This document shows positions 17,513-26,416 of a DNA stretch of 64,000 bases, piece by piece. The DNA lies in the NCBI RefSeq assembly GCF_949769195.1, contig NZ_OX458333.1, positions 2,170,001 through 2,234,000 on the forward strand. The letters are read 5' to 3'. The first letter of the stretch is position 1; the number at the start of each line of letters is the position of its first letter. Origin of the DNA: Methylocaldum szegediense. Its GTDB lineage: Bacteria; Pseudomonadota; Gammaproteobacteria; Methylococcales; Methylococcaceae. The notes beneath the pieces are model-generated. The model was not told the origin of the DNA. It worked only from the letters and a program-made list of their open reading frames with translations, and ran no database searches. The position numbers were made by a program, and so were the translations under genes.

Positions 17513-17764
17513 ATGGCAGTGTTTCAGGGCGTTTTGTTTCTGTTCTTTGGCGTGGGGTTGATTGCCATGGATTGGCGCTCGCTGAAAACCGGTTGGTTGC
17601 CATGCGGTTCCAACGGTCTGAAAGGCCGCCTGGAGTTTACGAGAGCCGGTCAGCCCTTGGGGTATTGGGTGATGTTTGCCTTGTATGGTGCTGGCGGCGT
17701 GTGGTTGGTAATTCTTTCGCTACGCTTGTTGGCAGGGCATGCCGAACCATTGCCCCTGAAATAG
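17513..17764 (+). CDS. Small hypothetical membrane protein
   Basis: 83 residues with two hydrophobic helices, VFQGVLFLFFGVGLIAMDW and YWVMFALYGAGGVWLVILSL, joined by a polar loop (SNGLKGRLEFTRAGQP). AAGGGTG precedes the ATG. The loop hints at a conserved small-protein family, but I cannot name it. Confidence 0.55.
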   Translation: MAVFQGVLFLFFGVGLIAMDWRSLKTGWLPCGSNGLKGRLEFTRAGQPLGYWVMFALYGAGGVWLVILSLRLLAGHAEPLPLK

Positions 17765-17775
17765 CGCGTCCACTG

Positions 17776-17797
17776 GGAACCTCTCCGGGGAGGTTCC
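17776..17797. terminator. Hairpin after the small membrane gene pair
   Basis: GGAACCTC, loop TCCGGG, GAGGTTCC: perfect 8-bp stem 11 nt after the stop at 17764. It lacks a T-run, so its role as a terminator is uncertain. Confidence 0.4.
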
Positions 17798-17971
17798 AGA
17801 ACTCTTCGACCCGGCCCAAGGCGACCGCCTAACCAGGAGAAGCCTATTAGCCGAACGATCAGTGTCCGAATGAACGAAGGCTTCGGCCGGACGCGGTACG
17901 TTGGCGGCCATGTGGCTGCTGGCTTCGCGGGTTCGAAATACCCGAACAACTAGAAAGCTTGAGGTGAACTG

Positions 17972-18967
17972 ATGAAAATGCCATTGGGGATTTCATTTTT
18001 GTTTTTGGCGGCTGCTGCCTTTATTTCCGGGACGGCGCAAGCGGAGAAAACCGACCTGGCGGGTTCTGCCGACCATGCCCTAGTCGGGCGTTACGAGGGA
18101 TCGGTCATCACCTTCTACGAAACGAAATCCTATGAAGAATTGAAGCTGCCGTTCAAAGCGCTGGAGCGCGGCCAGCAGAACAAGCCCGAGGCATGGCAGA
18201 TCGACGTGTCCGGGAAACTCACCTCGATCCGGTATGAAGGTCCTGCGGATCGGTCGATCCTCGAAGTCATGCGCAACTACGAGGCGGCTTTGAACGCAAA
18301 GGGATTCACGATCCGTTTCTTCTGCAAAGGCGCAAAGGAATGCGCACCCGCCGGGTCTACCGGCACTTTCTGGATGGCCGGGAACGGACAGATCGGCATG
18401 CCGACAACCTGGGACACCACCGTTTATCTGCTGGCGGAGCGGGATGGGCCGGAGGGACGGGTGACCGTCGGGATACTCGGGGTCGAGACCAAGGCGACCA
18501 AATCCCGACCTTTGACACCGCATGTCGCCGTGACGGTCGTCGAATCGAAACCGATGGAGGCCGACAAGATCGCCGTGGTCAAGTCCAGCGAAATGCAGCA
18601 GGCGCTGGAACGCGACGGGCGGATTGCGATCTATGGCATCTACTTCGATTTCGACAAGGCGGAAATCAAGCCGGAATCGGAGCCGCAGATCGCGCAATTG
18701 GCAGCGCTTCTGAAAGAAAACCCCAAGTTGAAAGTCCTCATCGTCGGGCACACGGACGGCAGGGGCGCGTTCGACTACAACCTGTCGCTTTCTCAACGAC
18801 GAGCCCAGGCCGTGGCGGACACGCTGGTGTCGGCCCACGGCATCGCTCGCGACCGCCTGACGCCAGCAGGTGCCGGCATGATAGCGCCCGTCGCGTCGAA
18901 TAAGACCGAAGAAGGACGCGCGAAAAACCGGCGCGTCGAGATCGTCGAACACTATTCCGGCGGTTGA
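17972..18967 (+). CDS. DUF4892-type OmpA-domain outer-membrane protein
   Basis: 331 residues. A Sec signal MKMPLGISFLFLAAAAFISG ends at QAEKTD. The central region (about 30-200) has the DUF4892 pattern: HALVGRYEGSVITFYETKSY, GKLTSIRYEGPADRSILEV, and NYEAALNAKGFTIRFFCKGA. The C-terminal OmpA/MotB peptidoglycan-binding domain (about 220-325) shows IYFDFDKAEIKPESEPQIAQ, VLIVGHTDGRGAFDYNLSLS and KNRRVEIVEH. It is probably a periplasmic or outer-membrane protein anchored to peptidoglycan. A single gene after a 200-nt spacer. Confidence 0.88.
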   Translation: MKMPLGISFLFLAAAAFISGTAQAEKTDLAGSADHALVGRYEGSVITFYETKSYEELKLPFKALERGQQNKPEAWQIDVSGKLTSIRYEGPADRSILEVMRNYEAALNAKGFTIRFFCKGAKECAPAGSTGTFWMAGNGQIGMPTTWDTTVYLLAERDGPEGRVTVGILGVETKATKSRPLTPHVAVTVVESKPMEADKIAVVKSSEMQQALERDGRIAIYGIYFDFDKAEIKPESEPQIAQLAALLKENPKLKVLIVGHTDGRGAFDYNLSLSQRRAQAVADTLVSAHGIARDRLTPAGAGMIAPVASNKTEEGRAKNRRVEIVEHYSGG

Positions 18968-19400
18968 AGGCATAGTAGACCACTCACCCTGATATACGGC
19001 GTTGATCTTCCACAAACAGCCCGCGCGTTGTGCATTCGCGGCTTCGCCTCTACGGCCACACCGCGGGCATTTCTTTGCTCCAACCGAGATTAGTGCCTTT
19101 ATGTTCGGCTTCGTCAAGGTCGTTGGCACTCATGCCAAGACGCGAGAAGCCGCTATTTTCGGCACTTTGCAGCAAATCCGCCCGCGTGCATTGATTCCGG
19201 ATCACCGTAGGATACGAACGGCCCGTTACTCGGTTTGAACGAACGGTTGCTCTAACCGTCTCCTTCCCGTCATCGGCATATCCGACAAGCAACTTCCTGA
19301 TCCATCGACAAGAACACAGAGCGTCGTTGCCGTAGGAGTGCTCCGTGCCGTAGGATGCGGCACGTCTTTGATTACGTGACGAACCGAGACGAAATCGCCC
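18968..19400. other. Intergenic region with nothing recognised
   Basis: 433 bases between the OmpA-domain gene and recB. No gene, strong terminator or repeat stood out on either strand. Confidence 0.4.
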
Positions 19401-22400
19401 ATGCGCCATTCCAGCCGACTGTCCATCGATCCTACCCCCGAGTTCGACGTCTACGCCGCGGAGCTGGCCGGCTTGAACCTGGTCGAAGCCAGCGCCGGTA
19501 CCGGTAAGACCTGGACGATTTCGGGGCTTTACGTTCGGCTGATTTTGGAACTCGGCCTAAGCGTGGATCAGATCCTGGTGGTGACCTACACCAAGGCGGC
19601 GACGGCCGAGCTTCAGGGACGCATCCGCAAGCGCCTGCGGGAAGTCCTTTCCGCTTTCGAAGCCGGTGACAGCGAGGATGAATTCTGCCGCCGCATCATC
19701 GAGCTTTACGGCGATCGGGCCGAAATTGCCACGCGCCGCCTCGGCTATGCGATCAGCGGATTCGACGAAGCCGCGGTTTACACCATTCACGGATTCTGCC
19801 AGCGGCTGCTAAACGAAAGCGCCTTCGAATCGGGGGCGGATTTCGATTGCGAACTGATGCCGGACGAGACCGACCTACTGCGGGAAATCGTCGACGATTT
19901 CTGGCGACGGGAGGTCTATCTCGCGTCCGCAGTTTGGTCCGAGTATCTGGCTCAGGAAAACCAATCGCCCGATGTCTGGTTGAGTGAAATTCAGCCGCAT
20001 GTCGGCAAGCCGTTCCTCAAAATCGCGGTACCCCCCGAACCGCCAGGCGAAGAGGAAGTCATCGCCCGCTTCGGGCAGGCCTTACTGGAAGCCGCGGAAG
20101 TCTGGCATGCCCAAAGAACCGATATCGAAGCAATACTGCTCGGTTATCCCGGCTTCAACCGAGCCCGCGTCAAACCCGAGAACTTGCAACGCTGGCTAGT
20201 CGAAACCGCGGAATTTTTTTCGAGATGGCCGGCGGCGGAGCGGATGCCTCAGCCGGTCGTATTGCCGGAAGTCCCGCCCTTGCTCGACTTGCCCGAAAGC
20301 CTTCGCCGTTTTTCATCCTCTACGCTCGCCACTGTCGTCAAAAAAGGCTTTGAACCACCGCAGCATCCGTTCTTCCAGTGCTGCCAATCCTTGATCGAAA
20401 CGCACGAAGCTCTGCGGCGGGCTTTCGAAGCCCGGCTTCAACATCTCAAGGCGCGCCTGATCGAGTTCTGCAATACCGAACTGGACCGGCGCAAGAATGC
20501 GCTGCAGATCGTCTCTTACAACGACTTGCTGAACCGTCTGGCTGCTGCGCTGGACTCGGAGTATGGAGAGAGTCTCGCCGAGACCGTCCGCCGTCGTTAC
20601 CGCGCAGCCCTGATCGATGAATTCCAGGATACCGATCCGATTCAATACCGCATTTTTCGCCGCGTCTACGGGGACGGCGGTTCGCCGGTATTCTTTGTCG
20701 GCGATCCCAAGCAGGCGATCTACGGTTTCCGCGGCGCGGACATCTTCAGCTACCTCGAAGCGCGCGGCCATGAGCGCATCAGCCGCCGCACGCTGAAAAC
20801 CAACCAGCGCTCCGAGCGCGACCTCATCGCTGCTGTCAATGCCTTGTTCGCCGGCCATCCGAGACCGTTCCTGCTCGACGAGATTCCCTACCCGGAGGTC
20901 AAACCCGCCACACGCCAGCGTGCCGCGTTGGAGATCGAAGACGATAGCGGCGAGCCGTTTCGTTTCCTCTTGCTCCCGCCGGAACAGGACGACGAAGGCA
21001 AGGAAAAACCATACTCGAAAGGCACAGCAAGCCGTTTGGCGGCACTGACGACGGCTTTCGAAATCACCCGGCTACTCAACGCCGGAAGCGAAGGCAAGGC
21101 TCGCTTGGGCGATCGGAACCTTAACGGCGGCGACATCGCCGTGCTGGTCTCCACCCATGTGCAGGCGCGTTTGGTGGAAGAAGCACTGACCTCCTGCGGC
21201 GTCCCCAGCGTGCGCCAGGGGCAGGAGAGTGTGTTGTCGAGTCCCGAGGCTGCCGAACTCGAGCGGATCCTGCGCGCGATCGCCCAGCCGGGGCGCGAAC
21301 CGCTGCTCAAGGCCGCACTGGCGACCGAGCTCATGAACTTCACGGCCAACGCCATTTTCGATCTGCAAAAGGACGAAGGCGCTTGGGATGCGATCTTCGA
21401 TCGCTTCCAGACCTATCATCACCTCTGGCTGAGCGAAGGCTTCATGCCGATGTTCCGCCGCTGGTTCGAGGACGCCCGCATCACCGAGCATTTGCCGAAA
21501 TTCCGCGACGGCGAGCGGCGTTTGACCAATCTCCTGCACCTGGCCGAGCTGCTGCAAGTGGAAAGCCGCAAGAAATCGGGCATCGATGCGCTGCTGGGCT
21601 GGTTCGAGCGCGCCATCCGAAACCCTTCCAAGAACGACGAAACCGCCTTGTTGCGGCTGGAGAGCGACGCCGAGCGCGTCAAGATCGTCACCGTACACAC
21701 CAGCAAGGGGCTCGAATACGCGATCGTGTTCTGTCCGTTTCTCTGGGACGGGCGGCTGCGGCAGCGAAAAGCGCCGTCCGTACTGTTGCACAGCGAGGGC
21801 GAGTCGCTTCTGGATCTCGGTTCGGCGCAGCTGGAAGAAAATCGCCGCCAGGCGGTTCTGGAAGAAATGTCGGAAAATCTGCGCCTCCTCTACGTGGCGC
21901 TCACGCGCGCCGTGTACCGCTGCCATGTCGTTTGGGGCAATGTTCGAAACGGCCGGGACAAGAGCGAAGGCTTTCACTCCACCGCCATGGCCTGGCTGCT
22001 GCACGGCGGCTCGACGGCGCCGGAGGACGACCCGCTTTCCGCCCTGGAATCGAGGCTGCAGGATGCCGATACCGACTTCATCGCGACCGATATCCGGCGA
22101 TTTGCGGAGCGAGCGCCCGGCTGCGTGAGTGTCGGATTCGTCGAAACCCGTTCCGTCCGCTACCGGGGCGCGGGAGCGGACACCGGCCCGGCGCTGGCCG
22201 TTCACCCCTTCCGGCGTCCGCCGCTCTACCCGAGCTGGCGAATGAGCAGCTTCTCCGGTCTGACCACGGGGCGGCACAGCGAAGCACCGGATTACGACAC
22301 TCCAGCCGACTCCGATTTGCCGGAAGCGGCGGGCGATTCGATGTTCGCGTTTCCGCGCGGCGCCAGGGCCGGTTCGTGCCTGCACGCCATTCTCGAAGAG

Positions 22401-23093
22401 TGGGATTTCACCTGTCGGGATTCTGAACGGCTCGGCGAACTCGTCCGCCGCAAGCTGAAAGCGCACGGCATCGACGACGCCTGGACGCCAACCGTGCGCC
22501 AGACGATCGAAACCGCTCTCGAAGCGACGCTCGACGAGAGCGGGCTCAAGCTATCGGACATTCCGGCGGAAAAGCGCTTGGCCGAAATGGAATTCACCTA
22601 TACCTTGCGTGGCGGCGATTCCGAGGGTTTACGGAAACTCCTCGCCGATCCCCGCTTCCGCTGTGACCGCCGCTATGCCGAGGCTGCCCGGCAACTCGAC
22701 TTCGCTCATATCGAGGGCTATATGAGGGGCTTTATCGATCTGGTATTCGAAGCGGGCGGCCGCTTTTACTTGCTCGACTGGAAAACCAACTGGCTCGGCA
22801 ACACCGCAGCCGATTACACCCCCGACCGCCTGGCCGCGGCCATGGCACGCGAGCATTACTATCTCCAGTACCTCATCTACACCGTCGCCCTGCACCGCTA
22901 TCTCAAGCAAAGGCTTCCGAATTACGACTACGAAACCCATTTCGGCGGTGTGTTTTACCTGTTTCTGAGGGGCATCGCGCCCGAACGGAAAACCGGAATC
23001 TACCGAGACAGGCCTCGCCGGGAATTGATCGAGGCTTTGGACGAACTCTTGATGGCAGGACTCGACGCGCCTCGGCTCGCAGAAGCGGGTTAG
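19401..23093 (+). CDS. recB: Exodeoxyribonuclease V subunit beta (RecB)
   Basis: A 1230-residue UvrD-like helicase-nuclease. The N-terminus has Walker A in LVEASAGTGKTWTISGLYVR; then Walker B/motif II ALIDEFQDTDPIQYRIF, GDPKQAIYGFRGADIF, and the late helicase motif VTVHTSKGLEYAIVFCPFLW. The C-terminal PD-(D/E)XK nuclease has GSCLHAILEEWDF, GYMRGFIDLVFEAGG and LLDWKTNWLG (Asp and Lys of the active site). Length fits RecB (about 1200). RecBCD processes double-strand breaks for RecA loading. No recC or recD flanks it, unlike the usual cluster. Confidence 0.95.
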   Translation: MRHSSRLSIDPTPEFDVYAAELAGLNLVEASAGTGKTWTISGLYVRLILELGLSVDQILVVTYTKAATAELQGRIRKRLREVLSAFEAGDSEDEFCRRIIELYGDRAEIATRRLGYAISGFDEAAVYTIHGFCQRLLNESAFESGADFDCELMPDETDLLREIVDDFWRREVYLASAVWSEYLAQENQSPDVWLSEIQPHVGKPFLKIAVPPEPPGEEEVIARFGQALLEAAEVWHAQRTDIEAILLGYPGFNRARVKPENLQRWLVETAEFFSRWPAAERMPQPVVLPEVPPLLDLPESLRRFSSSTLATVVKKGFEPPQHPFFQCCQSLIETHEALRRAFEARLQHLKARLIEFCNTELDRRKNALQIVSYNDLLNRLAAALDSEYGESLAETVRRRYRAALIDEFQDTDPIQYRIFRRVYGDGGSPVFFVGDPKQAIYGFRGADIFSYLEARGHERISRRTLKTNQRSERDLIAAVNALFAGHPRPFLLDEIPYPEVKPATRQRAALEIEDDSGEPFRFLLLPPEQDDEGKEKPYSKGTASRLAALTTAFEITRLLNAGSEGKARLGDRNLNGGDIAVLVSTHVQARLVEEALTSCGVPSVRQGQESVLSSPEAAELERILRAIAQPGREPLLKAALATELMNFTANAIFDLQKDEGAWDAIFDRFQTYHHLWLSEGFMPMFRRWFEDARITEHLPKFRDGERRLTNLLHLAELLQVESRKKSGIDALLGWFERAIRNPSKNDETALLRLESDAERVKIVTVHTSKGLEYAIVFCPFLWDGRLRQRKAPSVLLHSEGESLLDLGSAQLEENRRQAVLEEMSENLRLLYVALTRAVYRCHVVWGNVRNGRDKSEGFHSTAMAWLLHGGSTAPEDDPLSALESRLQDADTDFIATDIRRFAERAPGCVSVGFVETRSVRYRGAGADTGPALAVHPFRRPPLYPSWRMSSFSGLTTGRHSEAPDYDTPADSDLPEAAGDSMFAFPRGARAGSCLHAILEEWDFTCRDSERLGELVRRKLKAHGIDDAWTPTVRQTIETALEATLDESGLKLSDIPAEKRLAEMEFTYTLRGGDSEGLRKLLADPRFRCDRRYAEAARQLDFAHIEGYMRGFIDLVFEAGGRFYLLDWKTNWLGNTAADYTPDRLAAAMAREHYYLQYLIYTVALHRYLKQRLPNYDYETHFGGVFYLFLRGIAPERKTGIYRDRPRRELIEALDELLMAGLDAPRLAEAG

Positions 23094-23165
23094 AGTCTTC
23101 CCCGAAAAGCCTCAAGCCCCTTCGCCCCGGATTTCGTTGCACTCCATCCGGGCTACCGTTCGTAG

Positions 23166-23192
23166 CCCGCATGCAGCGCAGCGGAATGCGGG
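23166..23192 (+). repeat. REP-like palindrome, type 2, copy 1
   Basis: CCCGCAT (23166-23172) pairs with ATGCGGG (23186-23192) around GCAGCGCAGCGGA. A near-identical copy in the same orientation is at 24624-24650. Confidence 0.65.
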
Positions 23193-23252
23193 AAAAACCC
23201 ATCGCCTAGGTTTCAATTCCGGGTAACGGTTTCCTTTCAGACAGGGGGCAAC

Positions 23253-23795
23253 ATGCGAAAAGAATATGGCAAGGCATTGCGCGATAGGTTCGATCGCGAG
23301 ATGAAAGCGAGGCTACCCACCTTTAAACCGTTCAAGAGCAAATCGATATACCTCTTCCCCGGCGAGCGTGTGTACCATCGAATTCTGGAGAACCCGATCC
23401 ATTGCTTCATCATTCTGGTCCCCAGTCGAAAGGATACGGATGAGTTCACGATTGAAATCGGCTGGTCGAAGCCGGGGCGGTTTCCCGAGCTCGGTATGCG
23501 CCCGTCCGGGCGGCCCACTCCGGAGAGGACTGAGTTCGAGCAGGCCGAATTGGTTTGCCGGCTGTCCGACTTTTGGACTCGGGAAGACGTGTGGTGGCCG
23601 GTCGGTGCGGTCGCCAAGCTCGATGTATTGAACCCCAAGGACCAGATGGAAGCGCTGATGGCTCGGGTCAAGCCGATTTCGCCGGACGAGGCGAACGAGG
23701 CCGTCCAAGGCCCGGTCGAGGAATCCATCGACCGAATCATTGCCCACGCCGTGCCTTACCTCGACGAATTCGCACGATTCCAGGAAGCCGCGTAG
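23253..23795 (+). CDS. Hypothetical soluble protein
   Basis: 180 residues, no signal or membrane helix. The start MRKEYGKALRDRFDREMKAR is basic and helical. The middle reads like a mixed alpha/beta domain (SIYLFPGERVYHRI, NPIHCFIILVPSRKDTDEFT, EIGWSKPGRFPELG), and the C-terminus is acidic and helical. AGGGGG lies 4 nt before the ATG. The layout recalls small DUF4304-like proteins, but I cannot assign a family. It lies between recB and the transposase, with a REP on each side. Confidence 0.6.
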   Translation: MRKEYGKALRDRFDREMKARLPTFKPFKSKSIYLFPGERVYHRILENPIHCFIILVPSRKDTDEFTIEIGWSKPGRFPELGMRPSGRPTPERTEFEQAELVCRLSDFWTREDVWWPVGAVAKLDVLNPKDQMEALMARVKPISPDEANEAVQGPVEESIDRIIAHAVPYLDEFARFQEAA

Positions 23796-23969
23796 ATCCC
23801 TCTGCTCATGTTGCAAAACAGATGGAATCCCAGTTTTGTTTTCCGGTCGGAAAATCCTGGCACTTACCAAAAATGTGACGTCCATATCGGTGGTAATGCT
23901 GCTTTCGGCACTCTGCAAAGTGTTCGGGGCCCTTCCCTTATCGACATCCGCTTAGCCGCTGGCGGAGCT

Positions 23970-24005
23970 CGTAGGGCGGGTTAGCGCAGCGTAACCCGCC
24001 TTCCG
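23970..24005 (+). repeat. REP left arm flanking the RAYT
   Basis: 36 bp, an exact inverted copy of 24576-24611. Internally it folds as GGCGGGTTA/TAACCCGCC with an 8-nt centre. It ends 31 nt before the transposase start. Confidence 0.85.
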
Positions 24006-24036
24006 GGAACGCGAGACATCGACCAAACTTTTCGCC

Positions 24037-24552
24037 ATGCCCAACTACATCCGAGCCTCTATCCCAGGCGGGTCATACTTCTTTACCGTAGCGTTGCTGG
24101 AACGTCGCCGTCGCTTGCTCACCGACAACATCGACGCGTTACGCGAAGCTTTTCGTACCGTGAGAACTCAAAGGCCGTTCCGGATCGACGCCATCGTCAT
24201 ACTCCCTGATCACTTACATTGCCTTTGGACCTTGCCGCCCAATGATGCCGATTTTTCGACTCGCTGGCGCTTGATCAAGTCGGCTTTCGCGCGTGCCATT
24301 GCGCCGGGGGAACGGCAATCGACCCGAAGGGAGATGAAACGCGAACGCGGCATCTGGCAGCGGCGGTTTTGGGAACATGCCATACGTGATCAAAACGATT
24401 TCGATGCCCATCTCGACTACATCCATTACAACCCGGTTAAACATGGCTGGGTGCGACGCGCCGCCGATTGGCCGCACTCGAGCTTTCACCGCTTCGTTCA
24501 GCTGGGGCAGTATTCCTGGGAGTGGGCAGCACCGATTGACATTCGGGCGTGA
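24037..24552 (+). CDS. REP-associated tyrosine transposase (RAYT, IS200/IS605-like Y1 family)
   Basis: 171 residues. The HUH motif is in AIVILPDHLHCLWTLP, and the catalytic tyrosine lies in DYIHYNPVKHGWV; the C-terminus PHSSFHRFV is typical of the RAYT group. RAYTs process single-stranded REP hairpins and are thought to spread REPs through genomes. The gene lies between two exact inverted REP copies and appears intact, with both catalytic motifs. The unit may be a domesticated or recently active element. Confidence 0.93.
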   Translation: MPNYIRASIPGGSYFFTVALLERRRRLLTDNIDALREAFRTVRTQRPFRIDAIVILPDHLHCLWTLPPNDADFSTRWRLIKSAFARAIAPGERQSTRREMKRERGIWQRRFWEHAIRDQNDFDAHLDYIHYNPVKHGWVRRAADWPHSSFHRFVQLGQYSWEWAAPIDIRA

Positions 24553-24575
24553 GATTTGGAGTGAGGATTGCGCCT

Positions 24576-24611
24576 CGGAAGGCGGGTTACGCTGCGCTAA
24601 CCCGCCCTACG
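24576..24611 (-). repeat. REP right arm flanking the RAYT
   Basis: Exact 36-bp reverse complement of 23970-24005, starting 24 nt after the transposase stop. Confidence 0.85.
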
Positions 24612-24623
24612 AAACTCTCGTAC

Positions 24624-24650
24624 TCCGCATGCAGCACAGCGGAATGCGGG
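24624..24650 (+). repeat. REP-like palindrome, type 2, copy 2
   Basis: Matches 23166-23192 except at the first base or two and one central base (GCAGCACAGCGGAATGCGGG), same orientation. Confidence 0.65.
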
Positions 24651-24709
24651 AATAACAATTCCCCGATTGGCCACTTCAAACCGATCCCTGAACAGCGCGC
24701 TCGCGCGAG

Positions 24710-25549
24710 TCATTCCTTCAATCCGCTTGTGGCGATGCCTTGGATGAACAGTCGCTGGAAGACCAGGAATATGATCAAGGTCGGGAGGGCAATGAGCACC
24801 GCTCCGGCCATTAGCATTGTCCACTCGACCTTGAACTCGTAGCGGAACATGGCGAGACCGACCGGAAGGGTGAACCGGTCGCTGGTAGTAGCAACGACCA
24901 AAGGCCACAGGAATTCGTTCCAATTGCCCTGAAAGGTGTAGATACCCAGCGCCGCCAACGCGGGCTTCGAGGTCGGTAACACCACCCGCCAGAACACTTG
25001 GAACCGGTTGCAGCCATCGATGAAGGCCGCTTCTTCCAGCTGACGGGGGAGGGACTCGAAAAACTGTTTCATCAGAAAGATGCCGACCACCTGCACCATG
25101 GCCGGTGCGACCAGCGCGGTGTAGGTATTCACGAGATCCAGGGCGTTCAGGAGCATGAATTTCGGTACCAAAGTCACATGGGCGGGCACCATTAGCGTCG
25201 CCAGCAGCAGGGTAAATAGAACGTTCCGCCCCGGAAAGCGTAAACGGGCGAAGGCATAGCCGGCGAGGGCGTCGAAAAATAAATTTGCCGAGGTGACGGC
25301 TAGCGCGACACCGGCGCTATTGAGCAACCACCGAGCAAACGGGATTTCGGTCCAAAGACGCCGGTAATTTTCGAGCGTAAATGGGTCCGGAACGAGTTTT
25401 ATCGGCCAGCGGAACACATCGCCCGGCGGCTGAAACGAGATCGACAAAGACCAAAGAAAGGGCAGCGTGAAAACGCCGGCGGCCACAAGCAGAAGCGCAA
25501 GGACGGCCAGTCGCACGAGTCTTGTTCGAACGACGCTGGGTTTCATCAT
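24710..25549 (-). CDS. Carbohydrate ABC transporter permease 2 (MalG/UgpE type)
   Basis: 279 residues, about six membrane helices. The start (MMKPSVVRTRLVRLAVLALL) runs into helix 1, followed by FTLPFLWSLSISFQPPGDVF. The family EAA loop is LEEAAFIDGCNRFQVFWRVV, which docks on the ATPase. The end IIFLVFQRLFIQGIATSGLK is the standard MalG-like C-terminus. The ATG overlaps the stop of the upstream permease as ATGA (4 nt), so the two are translationally coupled. Third gene of a three-gene operon; the ATPase is missing. Confidence 0.93.
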   Translation of the reverse strand: MMKPSVVRTRLVRLAVLALLLVAAGVFTLPFLWSLSISFQPPGDVFRWPIKLVPDPFTLENYRRLWTEIPFARWLLNSAGVALAVTSANLFFDALAGYAFARLRFPGRNVLFTLLLATLMVPAHVTLVPKFMLLNALDLVNTYTALVAPAMVQVVGIFLMKQFFESLPRQLEEAAFIDGCNRFQVFWRVVLPTSKPALAALGIYTFQGNWNEFLWPLVVATTSDRFTLPVGLAMFRYEFKVEWTMLMAGAVLIALPTLIIFLVFQRLFIQGIATSGLKE

Positions 25550-26415
25550 GGCGCTTCCGGACGGACGATCCTCCGCTGCACGCAGGTGACGAACAGGATG
25601 ATGGCGAACAGCACCACGGCCGCCGCCGCGGCATAACCGAAGCGGAAATAGCGGAAAGCGCTGTTGTAGATGAAATAGCTGAGCGTAGTGGTGGCGTTGA
25701 CCGGCCCGCCTGCGCTCATCATGTAGATTTGATCGAATACCTGGAAGGAACCGATGATCCCCAGAACCACCACAAAAAATAGAGTCGGTTTGAGCCCCGG
25801 CACTGTGACATACCGAAATCGCGCCCAGGGACCCGCACCGTCGATGCGTGCGGCTTCGTAAAGCGAGGCCGGGATATTCTGAAGCCCGGCGAGAAACGCC
25901 ACCATGAAATAGCCGGAAGTCGACCAGACGTTTAACGCCATGATGGCACCGAGTGCGTATTTGGGCGATCCGATCCAGTCCGGTCCCTCTATGCCGAACC
26001 GAGATAGAGCGTAATTCAGCAAACCCGGTTTCGAGTAGATCCACAAGAAGATAATGGACGTTACTACTGACGAGGTGATGGCCGGGATGTAAAACGCGGC
26101 GCGGAAAAATCCCCGGGCAGGGATATTCTGGTTGACGGCGAGCGCCAACAACAAGGCCAGCAGCGTCTGAGCCGGTACCACGCCCAGGACATAGACCGTG
26201 GTGTTGCGCAGCGCAGTGAAAAACAGCTCGTCACCTGCCAGTTCGACGAAATTCGCCGCCCTGACCCAATACTGTTCGGCCCGGAAAAGACTCCAGTCGA
26301 AGAATGCGACGACAAAGATGAAAACCAGCGGACCGAAGACGAAGAGGGAAAGGACGATGAGCGCCGGAAGCAGAAAGAGATAAGCCGCAAGGGCTTCGCG
26401 GCGAGATTGGGACAT
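25546..26415 (-). CDS. Carbohydrate ABC transporter permease 1 (MalF/UgpA type)
   Basis: 289 residues from ATG 26415, with six membrane helices. Helix 1 is AAYLFLLPALIVLSLFVFGP, followed by IFVVAFFDWSLF. The EAA loop is LYEAARIDGAGPWARFRYVT, and QVFDQIYMMSAGGPVNATTT is the typical substrate-path stretch. Start 26415 lies 1 nt after the stop of the binding-protein gene; in-frame ATGs upstream would overlap that gene. With the second permease it forms the heterodimeric membrane channel. Confidence 0.93.
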   Translation of the reverse strand: MSQSRREALAAYLFLLPALIVLSLFVFGPLVFIFVVAFFDWSLFRAEQYWVRAANFVELAGDELFFTALRNTTVYVLGVVPAQTLLALLLALAVNQNIPARGFFRAAFYIPAITSSVVTSIIFLWIYSKPGLLNYALSRFGIEGPDWIGSPKYALGAIMALNVWSTSGYFMVAFLAGLQNIPASLYEAARIDGAGPWARFRYVTVPGLKPTLFFVVVLGIIGSFQVFDQIYMMSAGGPVNATTTLSYFIYNSAFRYFRFGYAAAAAVVLFAIILFVTCVQRRIVRPEAP

Positions 26416-26416
26416 G

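Noticed and set aside
17935-17955. GGTTCGAAAT-like sequence resembling a tRNA T-arm
   Set aside because: The stem and loop sizes are wrong and no acceptor or anticodon arms are present.
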